NCBI RefSeq assembly: GCF_004683905.1
Contig: NZ_CP038438.1
Location: 2,666,001 to 2,730,000 of the forward strand
DNA: 64,000 bases
Direction of reading: 5' to 3'
Source of the DNA: Pseudomonas fluorescens
Lineage (GTDB): Bacteria > Pseudomonadota > Gammaproteobacteria > Pseudomonadales > Pseudomonadaceae
Under the pieces are notes generated by a model. That model had not been told where the DNA came from, searched no databases, and saw nothing but the letters and a program-made list of their open reading frames with translations. The stretch's first letter is position 1, and each line of letters begins with the position of its first letter. The translations under genes and the position numbers were made by a program. This document shows, one piece after another, positions 53,100 to 62,341 of this stretch.

Positions 53100-53543
53100 A
53101 TGAGAATTGGTGAACTGGCAAAAATCAGCGGACTGGCGCCATCGCGTATCCGCTTCTACGAAGCGAGCGGGTTGATCACTTCAGTCGCGCGCAAAGCCAA
53201 TGGTTATCGCGATTACGCCCCCGACACACAGTGGGTGTTGCATATCATCACCGGCGCGCAGGCGGCAGGTTTCTCCCTGGAGGAAATCCGTCAGTTGATG
53301 CCGATGAACGCGAGTGGCTGGCAGCATGACCAGTTGCTCAGTGGCTTGAAGCAAAAGGTCGAAGAAATCGAGGTGCTGCAGCAACGGCTGGCGCAGAACA
53401 AGGAACAACTTCAGCTCGTCATCCAGGGCATTGAAGGCAAGCCCGTGGGAGTGGCGTGCGCGGACAATGCGCAAATGCTGATAAATCGACTGCGCGAACA
53501 AGGTGTGGTGGGCGCTGCAGAGTGTCGCGATGTGGCGCGTTAA
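53100..53543 (+). CDS. MerR-family regulator
   Basis: This 147-residue regulator begins MRIGELAKISGLAPSRIRFYEASGL, the MerR helix-turn-helix and wing. The long dimer helix is LLSGLKQKVEEIEVLQQRL. One Cys (VACADN) lies near the C-terminus. No metal-binding Cys pair was seen, so it probably senses redox state or an organic ligand. It is co-directional with the flavin oxidoreductase gene 83 bases downstream, with matching dyads before each. Confidence 0.9.
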   Translation: MRIGELAKISGLAPSRIRFYEASGLITSVARKANGYRDYAPDTQWVLHIITGAQAAGFSLEEIRQLMPMNASGWQHDQLLSGLKQKVEEIEVLQQRLAQNKEQLQLVIQGIEGKPVGVACADNAQMLINRLREQGVVGAAECRDVAR

Positions 53544-53567
53544 AGCGCGAATCAGCTAAAAAGGCTA

Positions 53568-53598
53568 TTGACCTTAAAGTTGACTTCAATCTTATGGT
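53568..53598 (+). promoter_or_regulatory. MerR-type promoter of the flavin oxidoreductase gene
   Basis: TTGACC at 53568-53573 is the likely -35 box; a TATGGT-like -10 at 53593-53598 gives the 19-base spacing typical of MerR-activated promoters. The dyad TTAAAGTTGACTTCAA lies inside the spacer. Confidence 0.65.
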
Positions 53599-53626
53599 GG
53601 CCTCATCTCCAGTTGAGGACTGCCCC

Positions 53627-54859
53627 ATGAATGTGTTCGACCCCCTGACCTTACCCAACGGTTCGACCATCAAGAACCGCATCGCCAAAGCCGCCATGGA
53701 GGAAAACATGGCGGACGCCGACCAGGCGCCCTCTGCAGAACTGATGCGTCTGTATCAGGCATGGGCCGACGGTGGTGCCGGGCTGATCATCACCGGCAAC
53801 GTGATGGTCGACGGCCGCGCCATGACCGGGCCGGGCGGCGTGGTGCTGCAGGATGATCAGCAACTCGACAAGTTCAAGCGCTGGGCGCGGATCGGCCGTT
53901 CTGCCGGTGCGCAGTTCTGGTTGCAGATCAATCATCCGGGGCGCCAGATGCAGTCCAACCTCGGGCAGAAAACCTGGGCGCCGTCAGCGGTGCCGCTGGA
54001 GCTGGGCAAACTGTCCAAGCGTTTCGCCACGCCCCACGCCATGACCGCCAGTGTGATCAAGGACGTCATCCAGCGTTTTGCCAATACCGCACGCCAGGGT
54101 GAACAGGCGGGGTTCACCGGCGTGGAAATCCACGCCGCCCACGGCTATCTGTTGAGCCAGTTTCTCTCGCCTCTGACCAATCAACGGATGGACGAGTGGG
54201 GCGGCTCTCTGCAGAACCGCGCGCGGTTGTTGGTCGAGATCGTCAAGGCAGTCAGGGCCGTGGTTTCTGCAGAGTTTGCCGTAGCGGTCAAACTCAATTC
54301 CGCCGATTTCCAGCGCGGCGGATTCACCGCTGACGACGCGAAAAAGGTCGTTGAGCTGCTCAACGATTTGGGCGTGGATCTGGTGGAACTGTCCGGTGGC
54401 AGCTACGAAGTTCCGGCCATGCAAGGTGAGGCGCGCGATGGTCGAACTCTGGCTCGCGAGGCCTATTTCGTCGAATTTGCCCGGGACCTTCAGACCGTTG
54501 CCAAAATGCCAGTGATGGTCACCGGCGGCATCCGCCGTCGTCCGGTTGCCGAAAGCGTCGTGCACAGTGGTGTGGACATGGTCGGCATCGGTACCGCGTT
54601 GGCCATCGATCCGTACCTGCCGCGTGACTGGCTGCAGGGCAAGGACAACGCCCCGCAATTGCCGCCGATCACCTGGAAAAACAAGGCCATTGCGGCCTTG
54701 GCGAACATGGCGGTGGTGAAGTTTCAGCTGGGTAAACTCAGTCGGGCGAAAAAGCCTGATCCGGGTGTGTCACCGTTACGCGCGCTGATTTTGCAGCAGA
54801 TCGCCATGGCGTTTCGCACCCGGCAATATCGGCGCTGGGTGGAAAAGCGTTCGGTGTGA
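53627..54859 (+). CDS. Old yellow enzyme-family NADH:flavin oxidoreductase
   Basis: This 410-residue protein has the OYE barrel: LTLPNGSTIKNRIAKAAM, substrate-site HAAHGYLLSQFLSPLTNQR, DEWGGSLQNRARLLVEIV and a C-terminal MVTGGIRRRPVAESVV. It reduces activated alkenes or electrophiles with FMN. It is probably induced by the MerR-type regulator upstream. ATG at 53627 was chosen over the long upstream frame. Confidence 0.9.
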   Translation: MNVFDPLTLPNGSTIKNRIAKAAMEENMADADQAPSAELMRLYQAWADGGAGLIITGNVMVDGRAMTGPGGVVLQDDQQLDKFKRWARIGRSAGAQFWLQINHPGRQMQSNLGQKTWAPSAVPLELGKLSKRFATPHAMTASVIKDVIQRFANTARQGEQAGFTGVEIHAAHGYLLSQFLSPLTNQRMDEWGGSLQNRARLLVEIVKAVRAVVSAEFAVAVKLNSADFQRGGFTADDAKKVVELLNDLGVDLVELSGGSYEVPAMQGEARDGRTLAREAYFVEFARDLQTVAKMPVMVTGGIRRRPVAESVVHSGVDMVGIGTALAIDPYLPRDWLQGKDNAPQLPPITWKNKAIAALANMAVVKFQLGKLSRAKKPDPGVSPLRALILQQIAMAFRTRQYRRWVEKRSV

Positions 54860-54882
54860 GTCGCAAGGCATTTCAATCGTGA

Positions 54883-54914
54883 AGTTGGCGGACGCTCTGA
54901 CGAGAGCCCGCCAA
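54883..54914. terminator. Hairpin between converging genes
   Basis: GTTGGCGG and CCGCCAAC pair around an inner GCTCT/AGAGC stem. There is no T-run, so termination may be weak or Rho-assisted. Confidence 0.55.
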
Positions 54915-54924
54915 CCTCAGCCAG

Positions 54925-55485
54925 TCAATTCGGCATCAGCACCGTATCGACCACATGAATCACGCCATTGGATTGCATGACGTCCGCGATGGTAATGGCC
55001 GCCTTGCCGCCTTTGGCGTCCTGCACCCACAGCTTGCCGTCGTGCAACATCACGGTCAGCGATTCGCCCTGGACGGTTTTCAGCATCACTTTGCCGCCGT
55101 GCATTTTGGCGTCGTCCATCAACTGTTTAGCCGTGTGAGTGCCGGCGACGACGTGGTAAGTCAGGATCTTCGTCAGATCGGCCTTGTGTTCAGGCTTGAC
55201 CAATGTATCGACCGTGCCGGCGGGCAGTTTTGCGAAGGCTTCGTTGGTGGGGGCGAAGACCGTGAACGGGCCCTTGCTGTTGAGCGTATCCACCAGCCCG
55301 GCGGCCTTGACCGCAGCGACCAGGGTCGTGTGATCCTTGGAGTTGACTGCATTCTCGACGATGGTCTTGGTCGGATACATGGCCGCGCCGCCAACCATCA
55401 CGGTATCGGCGGCAAAACTGGATCCAGCGCCGAGGCAGAGCAGGGTGAAGCAAGCGACAGCAAGGCGTTTGATGAGCATGTGCAT
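54925..55485 (-). CDS. Fasciclin-domain (FAS1) secreted protein
   Basis: This 186-residue protein has a signal peptide (LCLGAGSSFA-ADT) and one FAS1 domain. The H1 motif is KGPFTVFAPTNEAFAKLP and the H2 motif is NGVIHVVDTVLMPN, with YHVV between. FAS1 proteins mediate adhesion; in pseudomonads their role is not well known. AAGGAG precedes the ATG at 55485. Confidence 0.9.
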   Translation of the reverse strand: MHMLIKRLAVACFTLLCLGAGSSFAADTVMVGGAAMYPTKTIVENAVNSKDHTTLVAAVKAAGLVDTLNSKGPFTVFAPTNEAFAKLPAGTVDTLVKPEHKADLTKILTYHVVAGTHTAKQLMDDAKMHGGKVMLKTVQGESLTVMLHDGKLWVQDAKGGKAAITIADVMQSNGVIHVVDTVLMPN

Positions 55486-55604
55486 GGTGCGTCTCCTTGA
55501 TTCTTCGACCCTTCGAATGAGGGTGTTGAATATACGGAGCAGGGAGTGAAACGGATGCAGCATGCAGCGAAAAACCTTTTGCGGTGCGCTGAAACGGATT
55601 ACCG

Positions 55605-56027
55605 CTAATCACGCAGGGTGGCTTCACCTGTGCGCGGGTTGGTCAGGGTCACATTTTCCAGCGCTCTGATGCGCCAAGCCTCGTTCTGCCTGATCAGCAC
55701 CGCGAGAATCAGCGTATCCACCACATGCGCTCCGGCCGGATGCGCAGCACCGGCCGACAAACGACTCCAGAAGTGAATGATCGCCACCCCGTCAGCAACA
55801 GGATCGATATCGATCAGTTCACTCTCAAGAGTGGAGTCACGATAGATCGTCTGGTGAATGGGCGCGTGCAGCGCAACGATCTGCTCGACGCCCCGAACGA
55901 AGTGGCCGAAACGATTGACGAACGTCGCTTGCGGATCGAACAGAGCTCCGAGTGCCGCCATGTCGTGAGCGTTCCAGGCTGCCTGGAATGCGGCGGGAGC
56001 GTCTTCGGGGTTTTTTATCTGAGTCAT
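55605..56027 (-). CDS. SnoaL-like/SgcJ-type cystatin-fold protein
   Basis: This 140-residue protein matches the SgcJ/EcaC family of the NTF2-like fold: AFQAAWNAHDMAALGALFDPQATFVNRFG and AWRIRALENVTL. Function unknown; possibly binds a small hydrophobic ligand. Confidence 0.82.
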   Translation of the reverse strand: MTQIKNPEDAPAAFQAAWNAHDMAALGALFDPQATFVNRFGHFVRGVEQIVALHAPIHQTIYRDSTLESELIDIDPVADGVAIIHFWSRLSAGAAHPAGAHVVDTLILAVLIRQNEAWRIRALENVTLTNPRTGEATLRD

Positions 56028-56080
56028 GGCCGGGGCCTCGCAGATCGTTAGAATGCGCTTTTAAACATAAGAAGCTCAGT

Positions 56081-56374
56081 ATGGATGTACAAGCGCTCGA
56101 AAGTAGCGACGTTTTATCGTTCACGTTGGATCAGGCACATCGCTGTTTCGAAATGGTCGTCAGCCTGAAGGACGGCTGCCGATGCAAACTGACGGCGTGG
56201 AATATCGATGGCGCAGAGTTGCCCATCAGTCTCGGTGCTCTGCACCTTCAAAATTTTCGCGTCCTCGGAGAGCTGGAAGGGATCAGCTTTGTTGAAAACG
56301 TTCTATTTCTCGAGGGCGATTTTGGCGATATGTCTATCGAGGCGGACACGGTTTTGGTCGAAAAGCTGATTTAG
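56081..56374 (+). CDS. Small hypothetical protein, 97 residues
   Basis: MDVQALESSDVLSFTLDQAHRC starts at 56081, divergent from the SnoaL-like gene. It looks soluble and beta-rich (EMVVSLKDGCRCKLTAWNIDGAELP, VLFLEGDFGDMSIEADTVLVEKL). No family was recognised. Ribosome-binding site AAGAAG. The following gap, 56375-56540, shows nothing else. Confidence 0.6.
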   Translation: MDVQALESSDVLSFTLDQAHRCFEMVVSLKDGCRCKLTAWNIDGAELPISLGALHLQNFRVLGELEGISFVENVLFLEGDFGDMSIEADTVLVEKLI

Positions 56375-56540
56375 GCTTTGAGCGCAAGAGGAGGGATCGC
56401 CATCTCGATAGACGATTCCATTCAAATCTCTGTTAACACTTGGCGCAATAAATTCTGTCTGTAACCTGAGGTTCTGCCGGCGCGCTTGTTTCTAAACCTG
56501 ACGCCAGCGCCTGATCAATCGTTTTTCCAAGGAGGTCCCC

Positions 56541-56975
56541 ATGACAACAGGGCAGTGTCTTTGCGCGGCAGTACGCTTTTCCCTCTCAGTGGAACCGCGC
56601 TTTTTCTATCGCTGCCACTGCTCATTGTGTCGCAAGCAAACCGGTGTCGGGTTCAACCTCGCCACTCTGGTCAACGCTCGGGACTTTCGCTGGGATGCAG
56701 GGCAGGACTTGATTAACAGTTGGGTCAAACCCAGCGGCTACAGAAACGACTTCTGCGCACAATGCGGCTCGACCGTGCCCAACCCGCTTCGCGAATCGCC
56801 TTACGTGTGGATTCCGCTCGGACTGCTCGATGAGGATCTGAGCATGGAATGCGTTGGCGATTTCTGTGTGGACGATGCCATGTCATGGGATACGCAGCGT
56901 TCAACGCAGAGTTATCACGGGGCGGTGGAGTCACTGGCGTTTCTTCTGCAAAAACTCCGGGTCAATCCTGATTGA
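56541..56975 (+). CDS. GFA-family zinc protein
   Basis: This 144-residue protein has the glutathione-dependent formaldehyde-activating (GFA/CENP-V) fold. Zinc ligands are CLC near the N-terminus, CHCSLC, and CAQCGS in the C-terminal half. The family includes S-hydroxymethylglutathione synthases; many members have other or unknown roles. AAGGAGG precedes the ATG. Confidence 0.9.
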   Translation: MTTGQCLCAAVRFSLSVEPRFFYRCHCSLCRKQTGVGFNLATLVNARDFRWDAGQDLINSWVKPSGYRNDFCAQCGSTVPNPLRESPYVWIPLGLLDEDLSMECVGDFCVDDAMSWDTQRSTQSYHGAVESLAFLLQKLRVNPD

Positions 56976-56994
56976 CCCGAAGCTCGCGCTGCAA

Positions 56995-57123
56995 TTACTT
57001 CCTTAGATACGCAAACATGTGCTGCACATAATCCGCCTTGCCCAGCGGCACACCATTTTGGCGCAGGATGTTGTAGGCACAGCACACTTTGCGCAGGAGC
57101 CTCCCCACGCATTTGCCGTAGGT
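56995..57123 (-). pseudogene. In-frame fragment following the MerR-type gene stop
   Basis: Directly after the TGA of the next gene on the minus strand, the same frame stays open for 42 codons: TYGKCVGRLLRKVCC, then AYNILRQNGVPLGKADY and a TAA. The fragment looks like the C-terminus of a protein, but no family was recognised and no start or ribosome-binding site was found. It is either a gene remnant or a readthrough extension. Confidence 0.35.
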
Positions 57124-57516
57124 TCAATGATTGGCAGCGTCGCTCAACTGTTGAAGCTCAAGTTGCCTGGCAGCACTCGCTTCGAGGGTCGCACGCTCTA
57201 CATCCAGATACCGATGGATGCTTTGGAGGTTGGCAATTTTCTGTTTGATTTCGGCCATCTTCTTTTCAATCAGCTTCGCGCCGTCAGCACAGTCGATCAG
57301 CTTGTTGCGCTGCGCATCCAGAATCTCGCCTATTTCCCCCAAGGAAAATCCCATGCTTTGCGCGCGCTGGATAAAGTCCAGATCCTGCAGGGTTTGCTCG
57401 GTGTAGACACGATAGTTGTTGGTTTGCCGCAGCGGTGAGATCAGGCCGATTTGCTCGTAGTAACGCAACGTATGACGGCTGGCGCCGCTGCGAGCCTCGA
57501 GTTCGCCGATTTTCAT
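57124..57516 (-). CDS. MerR-family regulator
   Basis: This 130-residue regulator begins MKIGELEARSGASRHTLRYYEQIGLISPLR and has a dimerisation helix (EKKMAEIKQKIANLQSIHRYLD). One Cys (IDCADGA) is present, without a clear metal-binding set. It is divergent from the dehydrogenase/epimerase gene at 57591 and probably controls it through the intergenic TTGACT...GATACT promoter. Confidence 0.9.
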   Translation of the reverse strand: MKIGELEARSGASRHTLRYYEQIGLISPLRQTNNYRVYTEQTLQDLDFIQRAQSMGFSLGEIGEILDAQRNKLIDCADGAKLIEKKMAEIKQKIANLQSIHRYLDVERATLEASAARQLELQQLSDAANH

Positions 57517-57527
57517 GAAAACACCGC

Positions 57528-57556
57528 TTGACTGTAGAGTTGGGTCGATACTTTAC
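57528..57556 (+). promoter_or_regulatory. MerR-type promoter of the NAD-dependent epimerase gene
   Basis: TTGACT is followed by a dyad-like TGTAGAGTTGGGTCGATA and a TACTTT-type -10, with longer than normal spacing. The site lies between two divergent genes, 35-60 bases before the start at 57591. Confidence 0.45.
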
Positions 57557-57590
57557 GCTTGATTTCTCACCTTCAACAAGGAGCAGGGAA

Positions 57591-58670
57591 ATGAGCGTGG
57601 AGTGCTTTGTCACGGGGGGAACCGGCTTCATCGGTCAACATTTGCTGGCGAACCTGAGTGCAAAAGGTCACACCCTTCGGGTATTGATGCGTCGCCCGGA
57701 GCGGCTGGCTGCGTTGCGCGAGCAAGTTGATAGTTTAGGCGGGTGCGCGACACGGGTATTTGCCGTGGCTGGCGATCTGGAACAGGACAATCTCGGGCTG
57801 AGCTTGGCTGATCAGGAGGTGCTGAGGCGCGCCAGCGTCATATTCCATCTGGGCGCTCACTTCGCATGGGGGCTTTCGATGGAGCAGTCTCGTGCGGTGA
57901 ATGTGCAGGGGGCAAAGCGTGTGGCGCTGTTGGCGGCTGAGCAAAAAAGCCGTTTAGTGATGATCGGCGGCTACATGCTGAACAATCATGAACATCTGCA
58001 ACGCATCGGCATTGATCCTCGTCAGCCGGAGTTGACGAACTGGCCCGCCGTCTACCGACGTGTCGGTGGATACGAGGCAAGCAAGCTGGAGGCGCATTTT
58101 GCGACCCAGCAGGTCATGTCCGCCAAGGGGGGTGAGATGACCGTTGTCCACCCTGCGACGGTCTGTGGCCACAGCCGCACCGGGCATATCGTCGACGGTC
58201 AGCCGCTGGTGGCGCTGATACGCAACCTGGTGCAGGGCAAGCTGACTGCAGTGCCCGGTACCGCCGAGCACTGGCTGCCACTGGTCACCGTGGATTATCT
58301 GGTCGAACTGGTGGCTGTTTGTGCTTTTGATCCTGCCATGGTGGGCGAGGAACTGCTGGCGCTTGATGATCAAACGCCAAACTTGCGAGAACTCCTGGCA
58401 CAGGTGGCTAAACCTTTGGGCTTGAAGTCTCCCAAACATCACATTTCACTCCGACTGCTGAAGTGGCTACTGAGTATTCCTCCGGTCGCGTGGTTTTTGA
58501 ATACAAAACCCGAAGCCCTGGACTTTATCCAGACCACTCGTTTCAACACCGCGGCGGTCGAGCAATTTGCCAACAGGCATGGAATAGCCAAACCGGATAT
58601 ACGTCAGGCTTTGCAGCACACGGCAACGTTCGTCAACGCGTATTGCATAGCCAAGGGCCAGGCACTCTGA
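57591..58670 (+). CDS. NAD-dependent epimerase/dehydratase (extended SDR)
   Basis: This 359-residue protein has the extended-SDR glycine motif VTGGTGFIGQHLL and the active-site pattern YEASK. The C-terminal substrate domain contains PLVTVDYLVELVAVC. Members act on nucleotide sugars, flavonoids or 3-hydroxy steroids; the substrate is unknown. AAGGAG precedes the ATG. The gap 58671-58815 to the converging lactonase gene shows nothing identifiable. Confidence 0.87.
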   Translation: MSVECFVTGGTGFIGQHLLANLSAKGHTLRVLMRRPERLAALREQVDSLGGCATRVFAVAGDLEQDNLGLSLADQEVLRRASVIFHLGAHFAWGLSMEQSRAVNVQGAKRVALLAAEQKSRLVMIGGYMLNNHEHLQRIGIDPRQPELTNWPAVYRRVGGYEASKLEAHFATQQVMSAKGGEMTVVHPATVCGHSRTGHIVDGQPLVALIRNLVQGKLTAVPGTAEHWLPLVTVDYLVELVAVCAFDPAMVGEELLALDDQTPNLRELLAQVAKPLGLKSPKHHISLRLLKWLLSIPPVAWFLNTKPEALDFIQTTRFNTAAVEQFANRHGIAKPDIRQALQHTATFVNAYCIAKGQAL

Positions 58671-58815
58671 CTTCTCCCTTGGGCGGCGCCGTCGATACAG
58701 GGCGGCATGCTATCGAACGACAATTCAGCGACAAGGATCGTCACCGCGCAGCCTCGGATGCGCGGCAGGATCTTGTTTCGCTACTCACGGAACTGTCGCT
58801 AGACCAACGTCGGTT

Positions 58816-59937
58816 TTACAACGCAAACGTAGTCCCGCGAGTATTCACAAACAATGAGTAGATCGAGTGACTACTGGCCATGAACAGTCGATTGCCTTCG
58901 CGCCCGCCGAAGCACAGGTTCGGGCAGCGCTCTGGCAATGAAATGTGCCCGATGGCCTTGCCCTGCAAATTGAAAACACGCACGCCGTCGAGTTTTTCCA
59001 GGTCCGCCTTGGGATCACCATTACCGCCCCAGCCGCACCACAGGTTGCCCGCTTCGTCGCACTTGATGCCGTCAATCGCAGCATAGTCCAAGCCTTCGAT
59101 GTGCTTGCGGCGTTCACCCAGGGTGCCGTCGTCTTTCACCGTAATCGCCCAGATCAAGCGATTGGGCTTGGCGCGACCTTCGACGACATACAGGGTCTTT
59201 TCATCGGGAGAAAAGCACAGGCCGTTGGGGCCGTTAAGGTCGTCGATTACCCGAGTGACTTTTTGGCTCTCACCGTCGATGCGGTACACGGCGTGGGGTT
59301 GGGTCGGGGTGACTTTGTGGCCTTCGTAGTTGTTGCCGGTCTGGAATGGCGGGTCGGTGAACCAGATCGAGCCATCACTTTTGCAGACAATGTCGTTGGG
59401 CGAGTTGAAGGGCTTGCCGTCGAAACTGTCGGCCAGCACGGTGATCGTGCCATTGTGTTCGGTGCGCGTGATGCGGCGCCCTTCGCTAGTGGTGGTGGAG
59501 CCTTCGCAAACGATCAGACGCCCTTGTCGATCCCGGCACATGCCGTTGGAGAAGTTTGAGTGTTCGCGGTACACCGTGAAGGAGTCGGTGATTTCGTCCC
59601 AGCGCATGATGCGATTATTGGGGATGTCGCTGACCAACAGATAGCGGCCATCACCGACCCACACCGGTCCTTCGGCCCAGCGCATGCCGGTGGCGAGCTT
59701 TTCAACACTGGCGTTGAAAACGCGTAGCTCCAGGAAACTGTCGTCGAGGATATGAATCAGTGGATCAGGGTAGCGCTGACTCAAGGGTTCGGCGGCATCG
59801 GAGAAGCGGGGCAGTGCGGCGCTGCCGACAGTGGCGAGCGTGGCGGAAACAGCGAGCGACTGTTTCAGGAAACTGCGGCGGGTATTGCCTTTCGCTTGAT
59901 CAAGGCTTTGAGGCTTGGCGGACAGGAATGAGTCCAT
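58816..59937 (-). CDS. SMP-30/gluconolactonase-family protein with Tat signal
   Basis: This 373-residue protein has a twin-arginine signal (RRSFLKQSLAVSATLATVG). The six-bladed propeller follows: RWAEGPVWVGDGRYLLVSDIPNNRIMRWDE, FNSPNDIVCKSDGSIWFTDP and GPNGLCFSPDEKTLYVVE. It is predicted to be a calcium-dependent lactonase in the periplasm, hydrolysing a sugar lactone. The start at 59937 agrees with the Tat signal. Confidence 0.9.
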   Translation of the reverse strand: MDSFLSAKPQSLDQAKGNTRRSFLKQSLAVSATLATVGSAALPRFSDAAEPLSQRYPDPLIHILDDSFLELRVFNASVEKLATGMRWAEGPVWVGDGRYLLVSDIPNNRIMRWDEITDSFTVYREHSNFSNGMCRDRQGRLIVCEGSTTTSEGRRITRTEHNGTITVLADSFDGKPFNSPNDIVCKSDGSIWFTDPPFQTGNNYEGHKVTPTQPHAVYRIDGESQKVTRVIDDLNGPNGLCFSPDEKTLYVVEGRAKPNRLIWAITVKDDGTLGERRKHIEGLDYAAIDGIKCDEAGNLWCGWGGNGDPKADLEKLDGVRVFNLQGKAIGHISLPERCPNLCFGGREGNRLFMASSHSIYSLFVNTRGTTFAL

Positions 59938-60052
59938 GTAGCGATCTCCGTGGTTTTATTTTTGTTGAGGAGACGTAGTAATACCCTGTGATAAGACATC
60001 GTACAAGATGGCATGCCGTTGCCAGCGCTGCATTTTATCGCGGGTGAATTAC

Positions 60053-61087
60053 TCAAAACGCTGATTGGAATCGATCTGGCCGACACGGCGCTAACGCGGT
60101 CGCAAAGCCTCCCCCGACGATCTCCTCGGCCACCAGTCGTCCTACGACTGCCGCCAATGTCACGCCCGGATGCATGACGCAAACATAGGCACCGCTGAGG
60201 TTCGGCAGATAGCCAATGACTGGAATGCCATCGACAGGCATTGGTCTGAGGCCGACGCACGCCGTTTGCGGCTCTATGGATAGCACCCCGTGCAGTTCGT
60301 GCTGGATGACTTTGGCCGTTCTCTGTGCGATGGCTTGCGCGCTGTTTAGCGGCGCCTCATCTACATAGTCTTCTGCAGCGAGCAACGTACCGTCAGTGTC
60401 TTGCCTGATTTCCATTTCGGGGCTGGAGATGATCGTGTTCACTCGTTGGGGTTGGGTTTTGTAACGGATGAATATTGCGGGTGAGGCGTCGATGGGCAGG
60501 GTGACGTTCAGTTGACCCACCAACATCGGGGTGGCGGTTCCGGCTGCCAGTACGACAACGTCGGCATCGTGCTTGCCCGTCGCAGTGATCACGCCGCTGA
60601 CGATACCGTCCAGAATCTGCAAACCGAGCACTGGCGTATGGGTAAGCAGAGTCGCTCCTTGCGCCTGCGCACCTGCAATCAAGGCCCGCGTTGCCTGCAC
60701 GGCATCCAGCGCGCCTTCTTCGGCGGCAAAGAACGCCCGTTCTGGAGGATGTTTGAGGTTGGGTTCAAGCTCGAGAATCTGCGCGCTATATATAGAAGGC
60801 GCTTGAAACCGGCCATCGCCGTAAGACAGCGCACCGGTCCAGCGCACCTTCAGCCCCGGCAGCTCGGATTCGAGTCGGCGGTATTCTGCGATGGCCGCTG
60901 CGCGCAACGGCGCAATGGAATCCGGTCCGCCGTGCGAAGTGTTGATCCAGGCGAAGGAGCGGCCCGTCACACCGGACGCAATCTCACCGGCCTCGACCAT
61001 TATGACGTGTGCACCTTTCGCGGCGAGATGATACGCAACTGACGCGCCGACGATTCCCGCGCCGATGACGATGATTCGTTTACTCAT
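60053..61087 (-). CDS. FAD-dependent oxidoreductase (DAO/glycine oxidase-like)
   Basis: This 344-residue protein has the ADP-binding motif IIVIGAGIVGASVAYHLAAKGAHV near the N-terminus, a VTGRSFAWIN segment and the C-terminal FAD motif VGLRPMPVDGIPVIGYLPN...GVYV-type stretch followed by HPGVTLAAVVGRLVAEEI. It probably oxidises an amino acid or secondary amine. Substrate unknown. The gap 59938-60052 shows nothing else. Confidence 0.88.
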   Translation of the reverse strand: MSKRIIVIGAGIVGASVAYHLAAKGAHVIMVEAGEIASGVTGRSFAWINTSHGGPDSIAPLRAAAIAEYRRLESELPGLKVRWTGALSYGDGRFQAPSIYSAQILELEPNLKHPPERAFFAAEEGALDAVQATRALIAGAQAQGATLLTHTPVLGLQILDGIVSGVITATGKHDADVVVLAAGTATPMLVGQLNVTLPIDASPAIFIRYKTQPQRVNTIISSPEMEIRQDTDGTLLAAEDYVDEAPLNSAQAIAQRTAKVIQHELHGVLSIEPQTACVGLRPMPVDGIPVIGYLPNLSGAYVCVMHPGVTLAAVVGRLVAEEIVGGGFATALAPCRPDRFQSAF

Positions 61088-61223
61088 ATCAACCTCCGTT
61101 GTCGAGGCGCTGACGTTACTACATCGCCGTCCTTTGACGCAGGCTTGCCTGGCCCGGTGATATCAGGGAAGCTGCGCCGAATCCGGTTACGGGTCAGTTG
61201 TTGAATTGTTCAGGGAAGCGTTG

Positions 61224-62339
61224 ATGGCACTCAGGGTGTTGGTGGTTGGCGGGTATGGAAACTTTGGCAGTATCGTTTGTCGGCATCTGATCGACATGCC
61301 GGGCGTCGATCTGGCGATCTCGGGGCGCGATCCGCAGAAGCTGGAGCGCAAGGTCGCTGAGTTGGGGGCGAGCTGCGAGCGCTGGTGTGGTGATGCGATG
61401 GGCGCCGATTTCACCGCTGCTCTGCGCGCAATGAATATTCAACTGGTGATTCACACGGGCGGCCCGTTTCAGGGGCAATCCTATGCAGTGGCCGAAAGCT
61501 GCATCGAGGCGGGCGTCAATTATTGCGATCTGGCGGACTGCCGGACGTTTGTCAATGGCATCGGCATACTCGATGCCCGAGCGAGAGAGGCCGGTGTCGT
61601 CGTCCTCAGTGGTTGCAGTTCGGTGCCGACGCTGTCGTCGGCGATCATCGATGAGCAGCGCCATCACTTCAAACGCATCGACTCGATCGAACACGGCATT
61701 TCCTCGTCAGCGAAAATGCCGGGGTTGTCGACGATCGAGGGTGTACTGGCGTATGCGGGCAAACCGATCCGCCAACTGCGCAATGGTCAAGTGCATGAGG
61801 TGATGGGCTGGGAAGACCTGACCCTGCGCAAGCTGCAGAACCTGGGCACTCGTGCGCTGGCCAATGTTGATGTGCCGGACATGGACATCTTTGCCAGCCG
61901 GTTTGGTGCGCACACGTTGAGTTTCAAGGCAGGCGCTGGCCTCAAGCTCGGCGGCGTGGCCAATTATCTGTTTGCACTGGGGATGAGGAAAGGGCTGGTG
62001 CGTGACCACAGGGTGTGGGCGGCCCGGTTGCATCGCTGGGGGACATGGTTTGAGCGTTTCGGTGATGGCAAAAGTGCGATGTATATAGATGTGCGAGGTG
62101 TCGGCTTGAACGACCAGCCGTTGTCGATGATGGCGCAACTGACCGCGCTGAATGACAAGGGGCCGGAGATCCCTAGTTGTGCTGCCGTCGCTCTGGCCGC
62201 GAAGATCGCTCGAGGTTACTTGCCCGAATCGGGGGCCCGTCCTTGTGTCGGTGAGATCAGCGTCGACGAATACATGGCAGCGATCAACGATCCGCAGAAT
62301 CTTGGCCTGTCCGTGATGTTCTCTGACGGGATGCGTTGA
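61224..62339 (+). CDS. Saccharopine dehydrogenase-like oxidoreductase
   Basis: This 371-residue protein has a Rossmann opening LRVLVVGGYGNFGSIVCRHL and the saccharopine dehydrogenase-like pattern VIHTGGPFQGQSYAVAESCIEAGVNYCDL. Function beyond NAD(P) binding is unknown. ATG at 61224 (AGGGA upstream) was chosen over a TTG at 61206. The next gene starts 2 bases after its stop. Confidence 0.87.
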   Translation: MALRVLVVGGYGNFGSIVCRHLIDMPGVDLAISGRDPQKLERKVAELGASCERWCGDAMGADFTAALRAMNIQLVIHTGGPFQGQSYAVAESCIEAGVNYCDLADCRTFVNGIGILDARAREAGVVVLSGCSSVPTLSSAIIDEQRHHFKRIDSIEHGISSSAKMPGLSTIEGVLAYAGKPIRQLRNGQVHEVMGWEDLTLRKLQNLGTRALANVDVPDMDIFASRFGAHTLSFKAGAGLKLGGVANYLFALGMRKGLVRDHRVWAARLHRWGTWFERFGDGKSAMYIDVRGVGLNDQPLSMMAQLTALNDKGPEIPSCAAVALAAKIARGYLPESGARPCVGEISVDEYMAAINDPQNLGLSVMFSDGMR

Positions 62340-62341
62340 GC

